A stretch of 64,000 nt of DNA, from positions 1 through 64,000 of the forward strand of contig NZ_CACZDK010000010.1 in NCBI RefSeq assembly GCF_902779965.1. Reading direction: 5' to 3'. The stretch comes from Fibrobacter succinogenes (GTDB lineage Bacteria; Fibrobacterota; Fibrobacteria; Fibrobacterales; Fibrobacteraceae). Positions 1 to 7,725 of this stretch are shown in pieces. Position numbers and translations under genes: made by a program. Each line of letters starts with the position of its first letter. Position 1 is the stretch's first letter. The notes beneath the pieces are model-generated. The model was not told the origin of the DNA, ran no database searches, and saw only the letters and a program-made list of their open reading frames with translations.

Positions 1-449
1 CCAGTTTCCTTATCGACTTCGTACTGCACGAAGTTGTAGAGCATACCGGAGAAGTTCACCGGATGGCCGTGAGAAAGGTGTCCACCGTGGTCGAGCTTGA
101 GGCCGAGGACCTTGTCACCCGGTTTGAGAACGGCGAAGTAAACAGCAGCGTTAGCCGGAGAACCGGAAAGCGGCTGGATGTTCACGTGGTCGCAACCAAA
201 GAGCTTCTTGCAACGATCGATAGCGAGAGCTTCCATTTCGTCGATAACTTCGTTACCACCGTAGTAACGCTTGCCAACGTAACCTTCGCTGTACTTGTTG
301 GTGAGGACGGAACCCATGGCTTCCATCACTGCCTTGGAAGTGTAGTTTTCAGAAGCGATAAGTTCGATGCCGTATTCCTGGCGTTCGGCTTCCTTCTGAA
401 TAATGTTATAGATTTCCGGATCGGTCTGTTGCAATGTAGATTTAAGCAT
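1..449 (-). CDS. glyA: Serine hydroxymethyltransferase, N-terminal part (cut by window edge)
   Basis: This is a PLP enzyme that interconverts serine and glycine while loading one-carbon units onto tetrahydrofolate in the cytoplasm. Only about the first 149 residues are in the window. They contain the family landmarks IELIASENY near residue 30, [15 protein letters not shown] around 50-65, and the region after HGGHLSHG near residue 130. The PLP-binding lysine lies beyond the edge. The ATG at 447-449 is preceded by a good AAAGGAG ribosome binding site. It is divergent from the methyltransferase at 519. The identification is secure; the 3' end is not seen. Confidence 0.96.
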   Translation of the reverse strand, partial: MLKSTLQQTDPEIYNIIQKEAERQEYGIELIASENYTSKAVMEAMGSVLTNKYSEGYVGKRYYGGNEVIDEMEALAIDRCKKLFGCDHVNIQPLSGSPANAAVYFAVLKPGDKVLGLKLDHGGHLSHGHPVNFSGMLYNFVQYEVDKET

Positions 450-518
450 TATAGCTCCTTTAAAGTTCGCGCCACAAATATAGTAAAATTTTGTATATTA
501 CCCCAAAAAGGATAGACC

Positions 519-1172
519 ATGTACCCAAATAAAGTTCGCCGTGATATTGCCATTCTCGTTCCGCCCGATGTTAAAAGTGTTCTAGAAATCGGAGCCGGAT
601 CCGGCAGAAACTGCGTTCTTTACCCGAAAGACGCCTACAAGGTCGCCATCGAGCCCGAAAACCGCGAAGATATGCAGACCGCGGACAAGGTTCCGGGCGG
701 GTTCAACGAATACCACCACGTCTTTTACGAGCAGTACACCGAAGACCGCAAGTTCGACCTCATCGTCATTTGCGATGTTCTGGAACATGTAAACGACCCG
801 GTAGACATGATCAACTTCTGTAAGAAGCATCTGAATCCGGAAGGCCACATCCTGATTTCACTCCCGAACTTTTTGAGCATCGAGACGATTTTCCAGATTC
901 TCGTGTTTCGCGACTTCCGCTATGTGCGCGTGGACCAGGGCGAACGCTGCTACGGCGTTTTGGACATCAACCACAAGACGTTCTGGACCAAAAAGAGCTT
1001 CCGCCGTTTCGCGAAAGAAAACGGTCTCGAAATCGAGCAAACTATTGGCATTAGGAAGCAGCTCAAGTTCATGCCGAGGCTCCTCGCCCACAGCAACTTC
1101 TTGCCGCTGCAATACGGCTTTTTAATCAAGGTCAAGGACTTCAAGCCCAACGAACGCCACTGGGGAATGTAG
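519..1172 (+). CDS. Class I SAM-dependent methyltransferase
   Basis: A 217-residue stand-alone methyltransferase of the UbiG/MetW-like type. Motif I is VLEIGAGSGRN near residues 21-31, the acidic ribose-binding residue lies in VAIEPEN, and the post-motif segment is ICDVLEHVNDPVDM near residues 87-100, followed by a GHILISLPN strand. The substrate cannot be read from sequence; relatives act on quinones, small metabolites or surface glycans. The ATG at 519 has an AAAGGA ribosome binding site about 7 bases upstream. The gene ends just before an intrinsic terminator and stands alone between glyA (divergent) and the pectate lyase (convergent). Confidence 0.8.
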   Translation: MYPNKVRRDIAILVPPDVKSVLEIGAGSGRNCVLYPKDAYKVAIEPENREDMQTADKVPGGFNEYHHVFYEQYTEDRKFDLIVICDVLEHVNDPVDMINFCKKHLNPEGHILISLPNFLSIETIFQILVFRDFRYVRVDQGERCYGVLDINHKTFWTKKSFRRFAKENGLEIEQTIGIRKQLKFMPRLLAHSNFLPLQYGFLIKVKDFKPNERHWGM

Positions 1173-1200
1173 GTTAGTAGACAGTAAGAAGTTGGATGTA

Positions 1201-1228
1201 GGGACGCCATAGCGAGCGTCCCTTTTTT
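1201..1228 (+). terminator. Intrinsic terminator of the methyltransferase gene
   Basis: GGGACGC pairs with GCGTCCC around an 8-base loop and is followed by six T. The T tract runs into the stop codon of the convergent pectate lyase gene at 1227-1229. On the other strand no T tract follows, so it acts in the plus direction. Confidence 0.8.
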
Positions 1229-2888
1229 ATCGAGGACCGGCTTCTTTTTTCACTCGGGCGGCAAGATCAGCATCTGCCTTTTCGACCACAGCCTTGTAAT
1301 CCGGTTTAAAGCCAAGAGCATCACCCGAAAGATTTTCACCAGCGCGACCAAACATGTTGTCTTGCATATAGACATAGCCCTGCGTCGTCACATCAGGCAT
1401 TACATCGTCGTTGAAAACTCGATAAACCAAAACCGGAGTTTCGTTATTGAAAACGTTACTCTCTATATAGCACAACGCGGAATCCGAGCATTCAAAACCC
1501 GCATATTTCACATCATCGAAGAAATTATCGTATGCATGCATTTTTCCATAACGAGCTACAACGCCTCGCGAATCCAGATTCGTAAAGTAATTATGATGGA
1601 GCGTAAACGTCTGTAGCGAATCCACATAGATCTCCGGTTCAAGCCCAAACAAAATACCGGACTGAGCGTTTTCAAAGCGGCTCCACGAGACCGTAACCGC
1701 AAGCGAGCTGCGCTTGATATCCAATTCAACTAGCGGATATTCCTCGAACAAGCAATGGTCAATCCAAATATGATGCGACATGTAATGAATCGAGAGCGCA
1801 CGGCGGCTCGTCGTATCTTGAGCCGTAATGGTAGGCGCCGTAAAGGTCAAGTTTTCAAAGATAAGGTTCGATGATTCATCCGTCAAAATGCCCATGCCCG
1901 CAATGCGAACATCGCGATCACGACCATCAATCGTCTTGTTCGATTTTACACGCAACGGAGTCCGTAATTTATACGTACCATCATTCTCGAACAAAATCCA
2001 AACGGAGCCTTCCTTTTCAGCACATTCACGGAGCGATCCCGGCGCAGCCTTCACCGAATCTTTGAACATGACATAATCTTCCGTCGTTGTCACCACACAT
2101 ATTTCGCCTTTGGCTTCCCTAATTTTTCCAGAGCTATCCGTAGCACCGGCAGCACCTAAAGTTCCCTCGGCATACCCTTCAAGCTGCTTGAGCAATGCAT
2201 CATGAGCACTCCATTCGCTTTCGGGATTATTATTTGCGGTCGACTGTTTAGACTTGGAAAACTTGATAGTCGAAGAAGTATCAGAAGCATCTACAAACAA
2301 AGTATCACCCGTATCGGTTTGGACCATAACCGAATAAACTTCTTGCGGTTCACCTATTTGAACATCGAAACTTCCCTGCGGCAAAGAATCGATTACAAAA
2401 TGTCCAGCACTATCAGGAACTACATAACGATCAAGACCAGCAACGCGAACAACAGGCGCTGATTCACCAAACACCATAAAACCCTCAATGGACGAAAGTT
2501 CACCAAGTTTTATGGTATCCACTTTAGAATCAGAAATTTCATCAAAAGCAACGGAATGTACTGCGCCCGAAGCCTTAGAATTATTCACATTACGCACTTC
2601 AATGGTGTAGCGACCATTGCGCACTTCGAACGAAACACGCCCATCCTCATTGGTTTCATTCCAAGCATTTTCCGCAGGGCCGCTAGAAAGATAATCATTC
2701 GGCAAAATTCGAACACGCGCTGCCGACGCAGGCGATCCATCTGCCGTCTGGACAAACAAAGCAATTGTAGATTCCGCTTCGGTGCCACCAGCAACTTTTT
2801 CATTGCCGCAAGCCACAAAAAGCAACGAGCACATACTCGTAATAAGTAAAATTCGGGAATGTGCAACAGAGAACCAATTATTAATCAT
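1227..2888 (-). CDS. Pectate lyase family 1 (PL1) lipoprotein
   Basis: The 553-residue product begins with a lipoprotein signal (lipobox ending FVAC, Cys27). Two small beta-sandwich-like segments of the carboxypeptidase-regulatory type follow (about 35-230), then a PL1 parallel beta-helix lyase. PL1 landmarks are HIWIDHCLF, VTVSWSRFENA and TLHHNYF, followed by an SRGVVARYG segment carrying the conserved arginines expected at the active site. It should cleave polygalacturonate by beta-elimination at the cell surface. The ATG at 2888 has an AAGGAG site; an upstream extension of the frame would run inside the preceding gene. The start overlaps the end of the TIGR02147 gene by 8 bases, so translation is probably coupled. 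Confidence 0.85.
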   Translation of the reverse strand: MINNWFSVAHSRILLITSMCSLLFVACGNEKVAGGTEAESTIALFVQTADGSPASAARVRILPNDYLSSGPAENAWNETNEDGRVSFEVRNGRYTIEVRNVNNSKASGAVHSVAFDEISDSKVDTIKLGELSSIEGFMVFGESAPVVRVAGLDRYVVPDSAGHFVIDSLPQGSFDVQIGEPQEVYSVMVQTDTGDTLFVDASDTSSTIKFSKSKQSTANNNPESEWSAHDALLKQLEGYAEGTLGAAGATDSSGKIREAKGEICVVTTTEDYVMFKDSVKAAPGSLRECAEKEGSVWILFENDGTYKLRTPLRVKSNKTIDGRDRDVRIAGMGILTDESSNLIFENLTFTAPTITAQDTTSRRALSIHYMSHHIWIDHCLFEEYPLVELDIKRSSLAVTVSWSRFENAQSGILFGLEPEIYVDSLQTFTLHHNYFTNLDSRGVVARYGKMHAYDNFFDDVKYAGFECSDSALCYIESNVFNNETPVLVYRVFNDDVMPDVTTQGYVYMQDNMFGRAGENLSGDALGFKPDYKAVVEKADADLAARVKKEAGPR

Positions 2889-3846
2889 GTTCACACTCCT
2901 TTTCTTCGACAACGGTATTCGACATTTCTTGAAGAACTTCCCTGCCATCACAATCGCAATCGCACGGTGAAACATTCTGCATTTCGGCACCGAGAATGCG
3001 GCGCTTACGCCCACGTCTCTGCGGTGGTGGATAAGGGTCCGAAAGCGGGAACAATTGCATTCCCAACTGGAACACGCGATTTGGTTTTTGGCATGCCCCC
3101 ACTTTCGCTAAAACTTCTCGACGGAAACGGCGAACCATTTCAACAAGTTCTTTATACGTATCCTCATTGCAACCAAACGCCAGCGTCGAAAGATTACGTT
3201 CACTGCGATCAAAGCGATCCATTGCAGTCTGTGCCACATCCAAATTCTGCTGGATATAAGCATTTACCGCAGTATTGTACGATTCAAAGCCACTCGAAAT
3301 AAGCCCCTGCGTTTGCTCATAAAAACCGGTCATTTCGTTTTTCTTAATCATCGAAAGGCGTTTCAAAAGCGCAATCGAAGACTTTACCTGGCTTGCTGAA
3401 ATCGGCGGACGCACCATGAGTCCAAGTGCGGCATCATCGCCCACATACGGGTAAAAAGTCACCAATTCACGGACCACGGCATGGTACCAATGATCAAAAT
3501 ATTCAAATTGGTCACGCGCTAAATTTTCAACTTTGCATTCCTTGGACGCCACAAGCTTTTCCAAGAATTGGCGGCTTTCCGAATGCGTTTTTGCCTGATT
3601 GAAAGAAACCATATTGGCAAAATATATTTTTTCGCATTCGTCACCGCAAAAGATGTTCGCAAAAACTTCGACCATTCTATCGGTCAAATTGCGCTTGCCC
3701 TGCAATATTTTATTGAACATCGAAGAATCAAATCCCGCTTTTTCAGCAATATAACGATGGCTAAAACGCCAATCGCTTGCATGGCGCTCCTCGTAAGCGT
3801 CTTTCAAAAATTCGCGATAATTCAGATATTCAAAAATATTAATCAT
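2881..3846 (-). CDS. TIGR02147-family HTH regulator-like protein
   Basis: A 321-residue protein opening with FEYLNYREFLKDAYEER, the signature of the TIGR02147 family, which is expanded in Fibrobacter and also found in Bdellovibrio-like bacteria. Residues about 30-65 (HRYIAEKAGFDSSMFNKIL and following) read as an XRE-like helix-turn-helix. The rest is helical with no enzyme motif. The C-terminus is acidic and Cys-rich, with a CDCDCDG segment that might bind metal. The family function is unproven; DNA binding is inferred. The gene directly precedes and overlaps the pectate lyase gene, so control of that lyase is the natural guess. Confidence 0.8.
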   Translation of the reverse strand: MINIFEYLNYREFLKDAYEERHASDWRFSHRYIAEKAGFDSSMFNKILQGKRNLTDRMVEVFANIFCGDECEKIYFANMVSFNQAKTHSESRQFLEKLVASKECKVENLARDQFEYFDHWYHAVVRELVTFYPYVGDDAALGLMVRPPISASQVKSSIALLKRLSMIKKNEMTGFYEQTQGLISSGFESYNTAVNAYIQQNLDVAQTAMDRFDRSERNLSTLAFGCNEDTYKELVEMVRRFRREVLAKVGACQKPNRVFQLGMQLFPLSDPYPPPQRRGRKRRILGAEMQNVSPCDCDCDGREVLQEMSNTVVEEKECEHD

Positions 3847-4011
3847 TGTTTAGCAGGCCGTTAATGGTAAACAGTAATCAGTTTCTAGATAATGTAAATA
3901 TACATTATTGTCCACAGTTCCACAAATTGAATGTCCACGTTATGTTGTAAAAAACATGAGTTTCGCCCCTCCATCGAAACATGTTTAATGAAAAATTTGT
4001 TTTTTCAGTTT
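3847..4011. promoter_or_regulatory. Upstream region of the TIGR02147-PL1 unit with TGTCCACA-type motifs
   Basis: This gap follows the 3' end of the first CE12 gene and precedes the minus-strand regulator. It contains TGTCCACA at 3909-3916, TTCCACAA at 3918-3925 and TGTCCACG at 3932-3939. The same word recurs upstream of the PL11 gene. The regulatory role is inferred only from recurrence. Confidence 0.35.
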
Positions 4012-5754
4012 TTAATAGCGGAAATAATAACCCTTGGGCAACTTTTTCAGGTCTTCGCGGTCGTTCGCATTTAGCACTTTTCGGCCAAGAGCATTGACCG
4101 TAAAGCCATTCTTGCGCGGCGCTGTCGCATGCTTTTTCGAAGCTATTGAAACAGGGCCTGTTTTTTGACGAACCGCTTTGCAACCAGTACGATACACATC
4201 CTTCATGTCAAAGGCAATCATGTCCACATTCGGGCCACCATCAGATGTTGCCGATTGCAAAATCACCTTGAAGTCAAGCGCATCAACCCACACTTCATCA
4301 ATATAGACCGTATCCCATTTATCCCAACTCCCAGTCGGCGGGAATGCGACATCGTAAACGCCGTTGTCAATCGTGATTTTCATATCACGATTCGCGGTGC
4401 CGGCAAATGCATAGCGAATCATCACACGAGCGTGTTCTGCAGACTGGTCAGACGTCACCATGTAGGTCGCCTTGCTGTACGCAGAATTGTCGAGATTGAA
4501 AAATCCCTTTCCAGTATAGCCTTCATGATTTGCTTCCGAGAAACCATCAGCAATTTCGGGTTCGTACGTTTCAATCACAGAAGGCCAAGCATCCGTCCCC
4601 GCGTCAAGCGAGCAAAGGTCTTCTTCGAGATCTTTGATGGTCACTTCACTGCCAGAACTGCTAGAGCTACCGGGACCTTCTTCGTAAGCATCTTCAGAAC
4701 CATGCGTAATCGGCGTGCAAGCAGCACCGCCCTTGAACATGGCCGTATAGGTAATATCACGAGCTTTCGTCTTGAACCCGTAATAAATCATCTTGTTGGA
4801 AATTTCTTTGCAATCGTCATCGACCCACTTTTCAAACGTCTGGCCATTCGGCGTTACGCGAAGCGTCATCGGCGAACCCGCCGGGAAATACTGCGTCTGC
4901 GTGATGAGGCCGTTGTAATTCGAGAGGTTCGTCTTGACCTTGATGGTATAGCGTTTCTTGATGCTTGCAACAAGCGTCGTGAGAGCCGTCTTAGCTTCTG
5001 CAGAAAGGTTCGTGTTGGACTTGAGATTTTCTTCGAGTTCTTCGCAAATCATCTGTGCATGGCCCATCGATCCCATTTCCTGGAAATGCGTCGTACCATC
5101 GTTTACGCCATCGGGGAAATTCGGATATTCGCCCTTTTCCAACTTCTTATAAAGGTAACGGGTTACATAATCGCCCATACCTTTGTACGTATTGTTATAC
5201 GTGTTGTACGACTTCATGTTCAAATCGACAAACGGAATCTTGTTATTCTTCGCTACAGTCTGCATCATGCCGCGAGCATCGTAGTTGTTGCTACCCGTCG
5301 AGAACACGTTGCGGCTTCCGTTCAAGTTCATTGGCGAAACGAGAACGACATTTGCGCCTTTCGCCTTGCCGGCATCTACATACTGCTGGATGAATCCAGA
5401 AAACTTTGACGGTTCCACATAGCGGGCGGCCTTTGAATAGTCGCGGTCGTTATGGCCAAACTGCACGAATAAATAATCGCCCTTCTGGAGCTTGCCTTTG
5501 ACCTCATCTAAACGGCCTTCTTCGATAAACGTTCTGGAACTACGGCCACCAATTGCATAATTCAAGACCTTCACACGGGAGGCATCGAAGAAATATCCAA
5601 GCACCTGGCCCCAGCCCGTTTGCGGATAAACGTTATCCTTGTAGGTTTGGACAGTCGAATCGCCAACGACATAAATCGAAAAACTGGTGGAATCACTCAC
5701 GGCAACACCCGTGAACACCGCAGCAGCAATAAGAAATTTCAATACAGATTTCAT
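4012..5754 (-). CDS. Rhamnogalacturonan acetylesterase-like SGNH hydrolase (CE12) with CBM35-like module
   Basis: The 580-residue secreted esterase likely removes acetyl groups from rhamnogalacturonan I. A signal peptide covers about residues 1-20. SGNH blocks are visible: VVGDSTVQ with the nucleophile at Ser33, AIGGRSSR, QFGHND and the DGTTHF Asp/His pair. After a middle beta-type domain comes a CBM35-like module (about 395-530) with the segment TSDGGPNVDMIAF also found in the next two genes. A short basic tail ends in LPKGYYFRY, typical of secreted Fibrobacter enzymes. The ATG at 5754 opens the signal peptide directly, with only a weak ribosome binding site. The gap to the upstream gene holds a dispersed repeat. 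Confidence 0.85.
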   Translation of the reverse strand: MKSVLKFLIAAAVFTGVAVSDSTSFSIYVVGDSTVQTYKDNVYPQTGWGQVLGYFFDASRVKVLNYAIGGRSSRTFIEEGRLDEVKGKLQKGDYLFVQFGHNDRDYSKAARYVEPSKFSGFIQQYVDAGKAKGANVVLVSPMNLNGSRNVFSTGSNNYDARGMMQTVAKNNKIPFVDLNMKSYNTYNNTYKGMGDYVTRYLYKKLEKGEYPNFPDGVNDGTTHFQEMGSMGHAQMICEELEENLKSNTNLSAEAKTALTTLVASIKKRYTIKVKTNLSNYNGLITQTQYFPAGSPMTLRVTPNGQTFEKWVDDDCKEISNKMIYYGFKTKARDITYTAMFKGGAACTPITHGSEDAYEEGPGSSSSSGSEVTIKDLEEDLCSLDAGTDAWPSVIETYEPEIADGFSEANHEGYTGKGFFNLDNSAYSKATYMVTSDQSAEHARVMIRYAFAGTANRDMKITIDNGVYDVAFPPTGSWDKWDTVYIDEVWVDALDFKVILQSATSDGGPNVDMIAFDMKDVYRTGCKAVRQKTGPVSIASKKHATAPRKNGFTVNALGRKVLNANDREDLKKLPKGYYFRY

Positions 5755-5768
5755 AGTAGTTAAGATTT

Positions 5769-5868
5769 GGGCGGCTACGCCGCAGTTGGCAGAACTTAGT
5801 TGGCCCTTCGACAAGCTCAGGGACCCAACAAGGTTGGTGAGCCTGCCGAACCAAAGCTCTAAGTTCTA
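5769..5868. repeat. Mini-hairpin plus dispersed repeat between the two CE12 genes
   Basis: GGCGGC-TAC-GCCGC is followed by a roughly 60-bp element containing CTTCGACAAGCTCAGG and AAGGTTGGTGAGCCTG, then heptamers of the TTCTAAG type. A second copy of the 60-bp element lies at about 42831-42885. It may interrupt an otherwise continuous pectin operon. Confidence 0.75.
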
Positions 5869-5872
5869 AATT

Positions 5873-7714
5873 CTATTTCACCTTCGCCCATGTCGTGGCG
5901 TAATTCGTTTTACCTTGGCGGACCATCACTCGATAAAGCCCGTTTGCACGCACGATAGAGGATAAATCAACATCGCCGGCCTGCACCGTTTTACGCACCA
6001 CTATGCGACCGCTCATATCGAATACACTTACTTCGGCACGCTCCGTCAGCGAAAGCAAATCACCGCGAAGTTTTACGCCGGCATCAGCTTTGACACCCTG
6101 CAATTTCGTTGTATGGCAATCTACACCCACGCGGCAAACGCCCTCCAAGCTAAAGCCAAATGCATCAAGGTTCGGAGCACCATCAGACGTGAGCGACATG
6201 AACTTGAGTTTTGCTTCGCCCTGCGGGACATCCAAAACAACATAAGCCGTATCCCACTTGTCCCAGCCACCTGTCGGTGGAGCATTCAAATAATAGTCAT
6301 GGTCGAGATAAGCGTTGAACATGCGATCTGTGGAGCCACCATTTGCGTAGCGAACCGCAAGAGTCACGTAACCTGCACCAGGGAACTTCATATTGTAAGT
6401 AGCAAATGAAGAGTTTGTGTTATCCAGATTGTAGTAGCCCTCGCCAGTAAAACCGGGCCATTCTTCTTGCGTCCAACCGATTCCAGCGTCATCCGGCTTG
6501 GCGGCATCAAAATATTTCTTGATATCCTTATCGATCTTGAGTGTCGTATCCTTCGGGCCATCAATCGGCGTAAACGGTTCGAACGTCACGTCGTCGAGGC
6601 TCTTCGGGGTCGTGGTCGGGAATGCGGTCAGCGCCTTGCCATCGCCTTCGTACTTCTGGGCAGTACCGCCCTCATAAACAGCAGTGTACTGCGTTGCGGC
6701 ATCACCCATGACAAATGTATGGATGTACGGAGACTTCACATTGGAACGGCTCGGAGCACCAACCTTGTTGCCCTTGCCATCATACCAGCCGAGGAACTTC
6801 TTGCCGCTCTTCGGGATAGTCTTGAGCATCACGGTCATCCCCTTCGGGTAATAAGCGCTGATAGAAGTCGCTTCGGCAGCGCCTTCCGGGCTCACCTTGA
6901 CACTCACCTGGTACATGGGCGCCATGTAGTCGCCAAGCTTTTTCACAATCGGGTCCTTGTGAGCACGCATCTGTTCCGTGATAATACGGCCAAAAGCATT
7001 CGCACCGTTCATCTGCAAATGCACGGCGTCTGTCTGGTCGCTTCCCAAGTTGCTGTATTCAGACTTGCTTGCATAATTGAAGACATACTGTTCCGCATAG
7101 CGTTCTCCAACAGAAATCATATAGTTCGCCACCATTTCGCTCATGTCGATAAACGGCACGTTGAGTTCTTCGGAGAGCTTTTGGTTCAGCGCCGGGTAGC
7201 CACGATAGCTGTTATGAATCTGCGTCGGAGAATCATAATACTTACGACGAATCGGGCTCATGATAATCGGGTAAGCGCCTTTCGCCCTCACATCGCTCAC
7301 CATCTTTTTCATGTTGGATGCGAAAAAATCTTCTGTACTGTAGTTCACGTCATTAATGCCGAACTGGATAACAACATAATCGCCAGCTTGAAGTTTATCC
7401 GCAATGCAGTTGCCGTTGGAACAGCCCTTCTTGAAGAACATGTCGTAGTAGCCGACAGCAGTGCCACCTTTCTTGTCCTTGCCTCCGCCACCAAGCGACA
7501 TGCCTCCCTGGCCACGATTCACCACCACAGCCTTGTTCACATCGAACCAGTAATGAAAATCCTGGCCCTGTCCCTGCTTGGGGTAATAACCTTCGGCCCA
7601 ATCTTGCATGGTGGAGTCACCACACATATAAATAGTGACCTTAGCCATTGCAATCGGTGCGGCCAACATAGAAGCCGTAACAACTCCTTGCCAAACTTTG
7701 CTAAACATTCCCAT
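5873..7714 (-). CDS. Second SGNH/CE12 esterase with CBM35-like module and C-terminal sorting-type domain
   Basis: The 613-residue secreted esterase is a paralogue of the preceding CE12 protein. A signal peptide ends near AMA at residue 24. SGNH blocks are CGDSTMQ (Ser34), GQGGMS, QFGIND and TDAVHLQMNG. A middle segment with GWYDGKGN and a TYTAVYEGG-like end resembles the small beta repeats of secreted Fibrobacter enzymes. The CBM35-like module spans about 420-550. The last 70 residues (VSVFDMSGRIV, GLYRVMV) resemble a type IX secretion/sorting tail. The ATG at 7714 is preferred over a TTG two codons upstream because AAGGGG then lies about 8 bases upstream. The gene starts 11 bases after the PL11 stop, so both are co-transcribed. 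Confidence 0.84.
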   Translation of the reverse strand: MGMFSKVWQGVVTASMLAAPIAMAKVTIYMCGDSTMQDWAEGYYPKQGQGQDFHYWFDVNKAVVVNRGQGGMSLGGGGKDKKGGTAVGYYDMFFKKGCSNGNCIADKLQAGDYVVIQFGINDVNYSTEDFFASNMKKMVSDVRAKGAYPIIMSPIRRKYYDSPTQIHNSYRGYPALNQKLSEELNVPFIDMSEMVANYMISVGERYAEQYVFNYASKSEYSNLGSDQTDAVHLQMNGANAFGRIITEQMRAHKDPIVKKLGDYMAPMYQVSVKVSPEGAAEATSISAYYPKGMTVMLKTIPKSGKKFLGWYDGKGNKVGAPSRSNVKSPYIHTFVMGDAATQYTAVYEGGTAQKYEGDGKALTAFPTTTPKSLDDVTFEPFTPIDGPKDTTLKIDKDIKKYFDAAKPDDAGIGWTQEEWPGFTGEGYYNLDNTNSSFATYNMKFPGAGYVTLAVRYANGGSTDRMFNAYLDHDYYLNAPPTGGWDKWDTAYVVLDVPQGEAKLKFMSLTSDGAPNLDAFGFSLEGVCRVGVDCHTTKLQGVKADAGVKLRGDLLSLTERAEVSVFDMSGRIVVRKTVQAGDVDLSSIVRANGLYRVMVRQGKTNYATTWAKVK

Positions 7715-7725
7715 TTTCAAGCCCC

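Noticed and set aside
3905-4183. Possible minus-strand 92-codon gene
   Set aside because: It overlaps the 3' end of the CE12 gene in another frame and has no recognisable features.
4165-5409. Long plus-strand reading frame opposite the first CE12 gene
   Set aside because: It is antisense to a well-supported esterase gene, has no recognisable domain and arises from codon bias on the other strand. Similar long antisense frames oppose guaB (30025-31395), gatA (25767-27098), the PL11 gene (7741-9555) and the pentapeptide gene (60467-61813).
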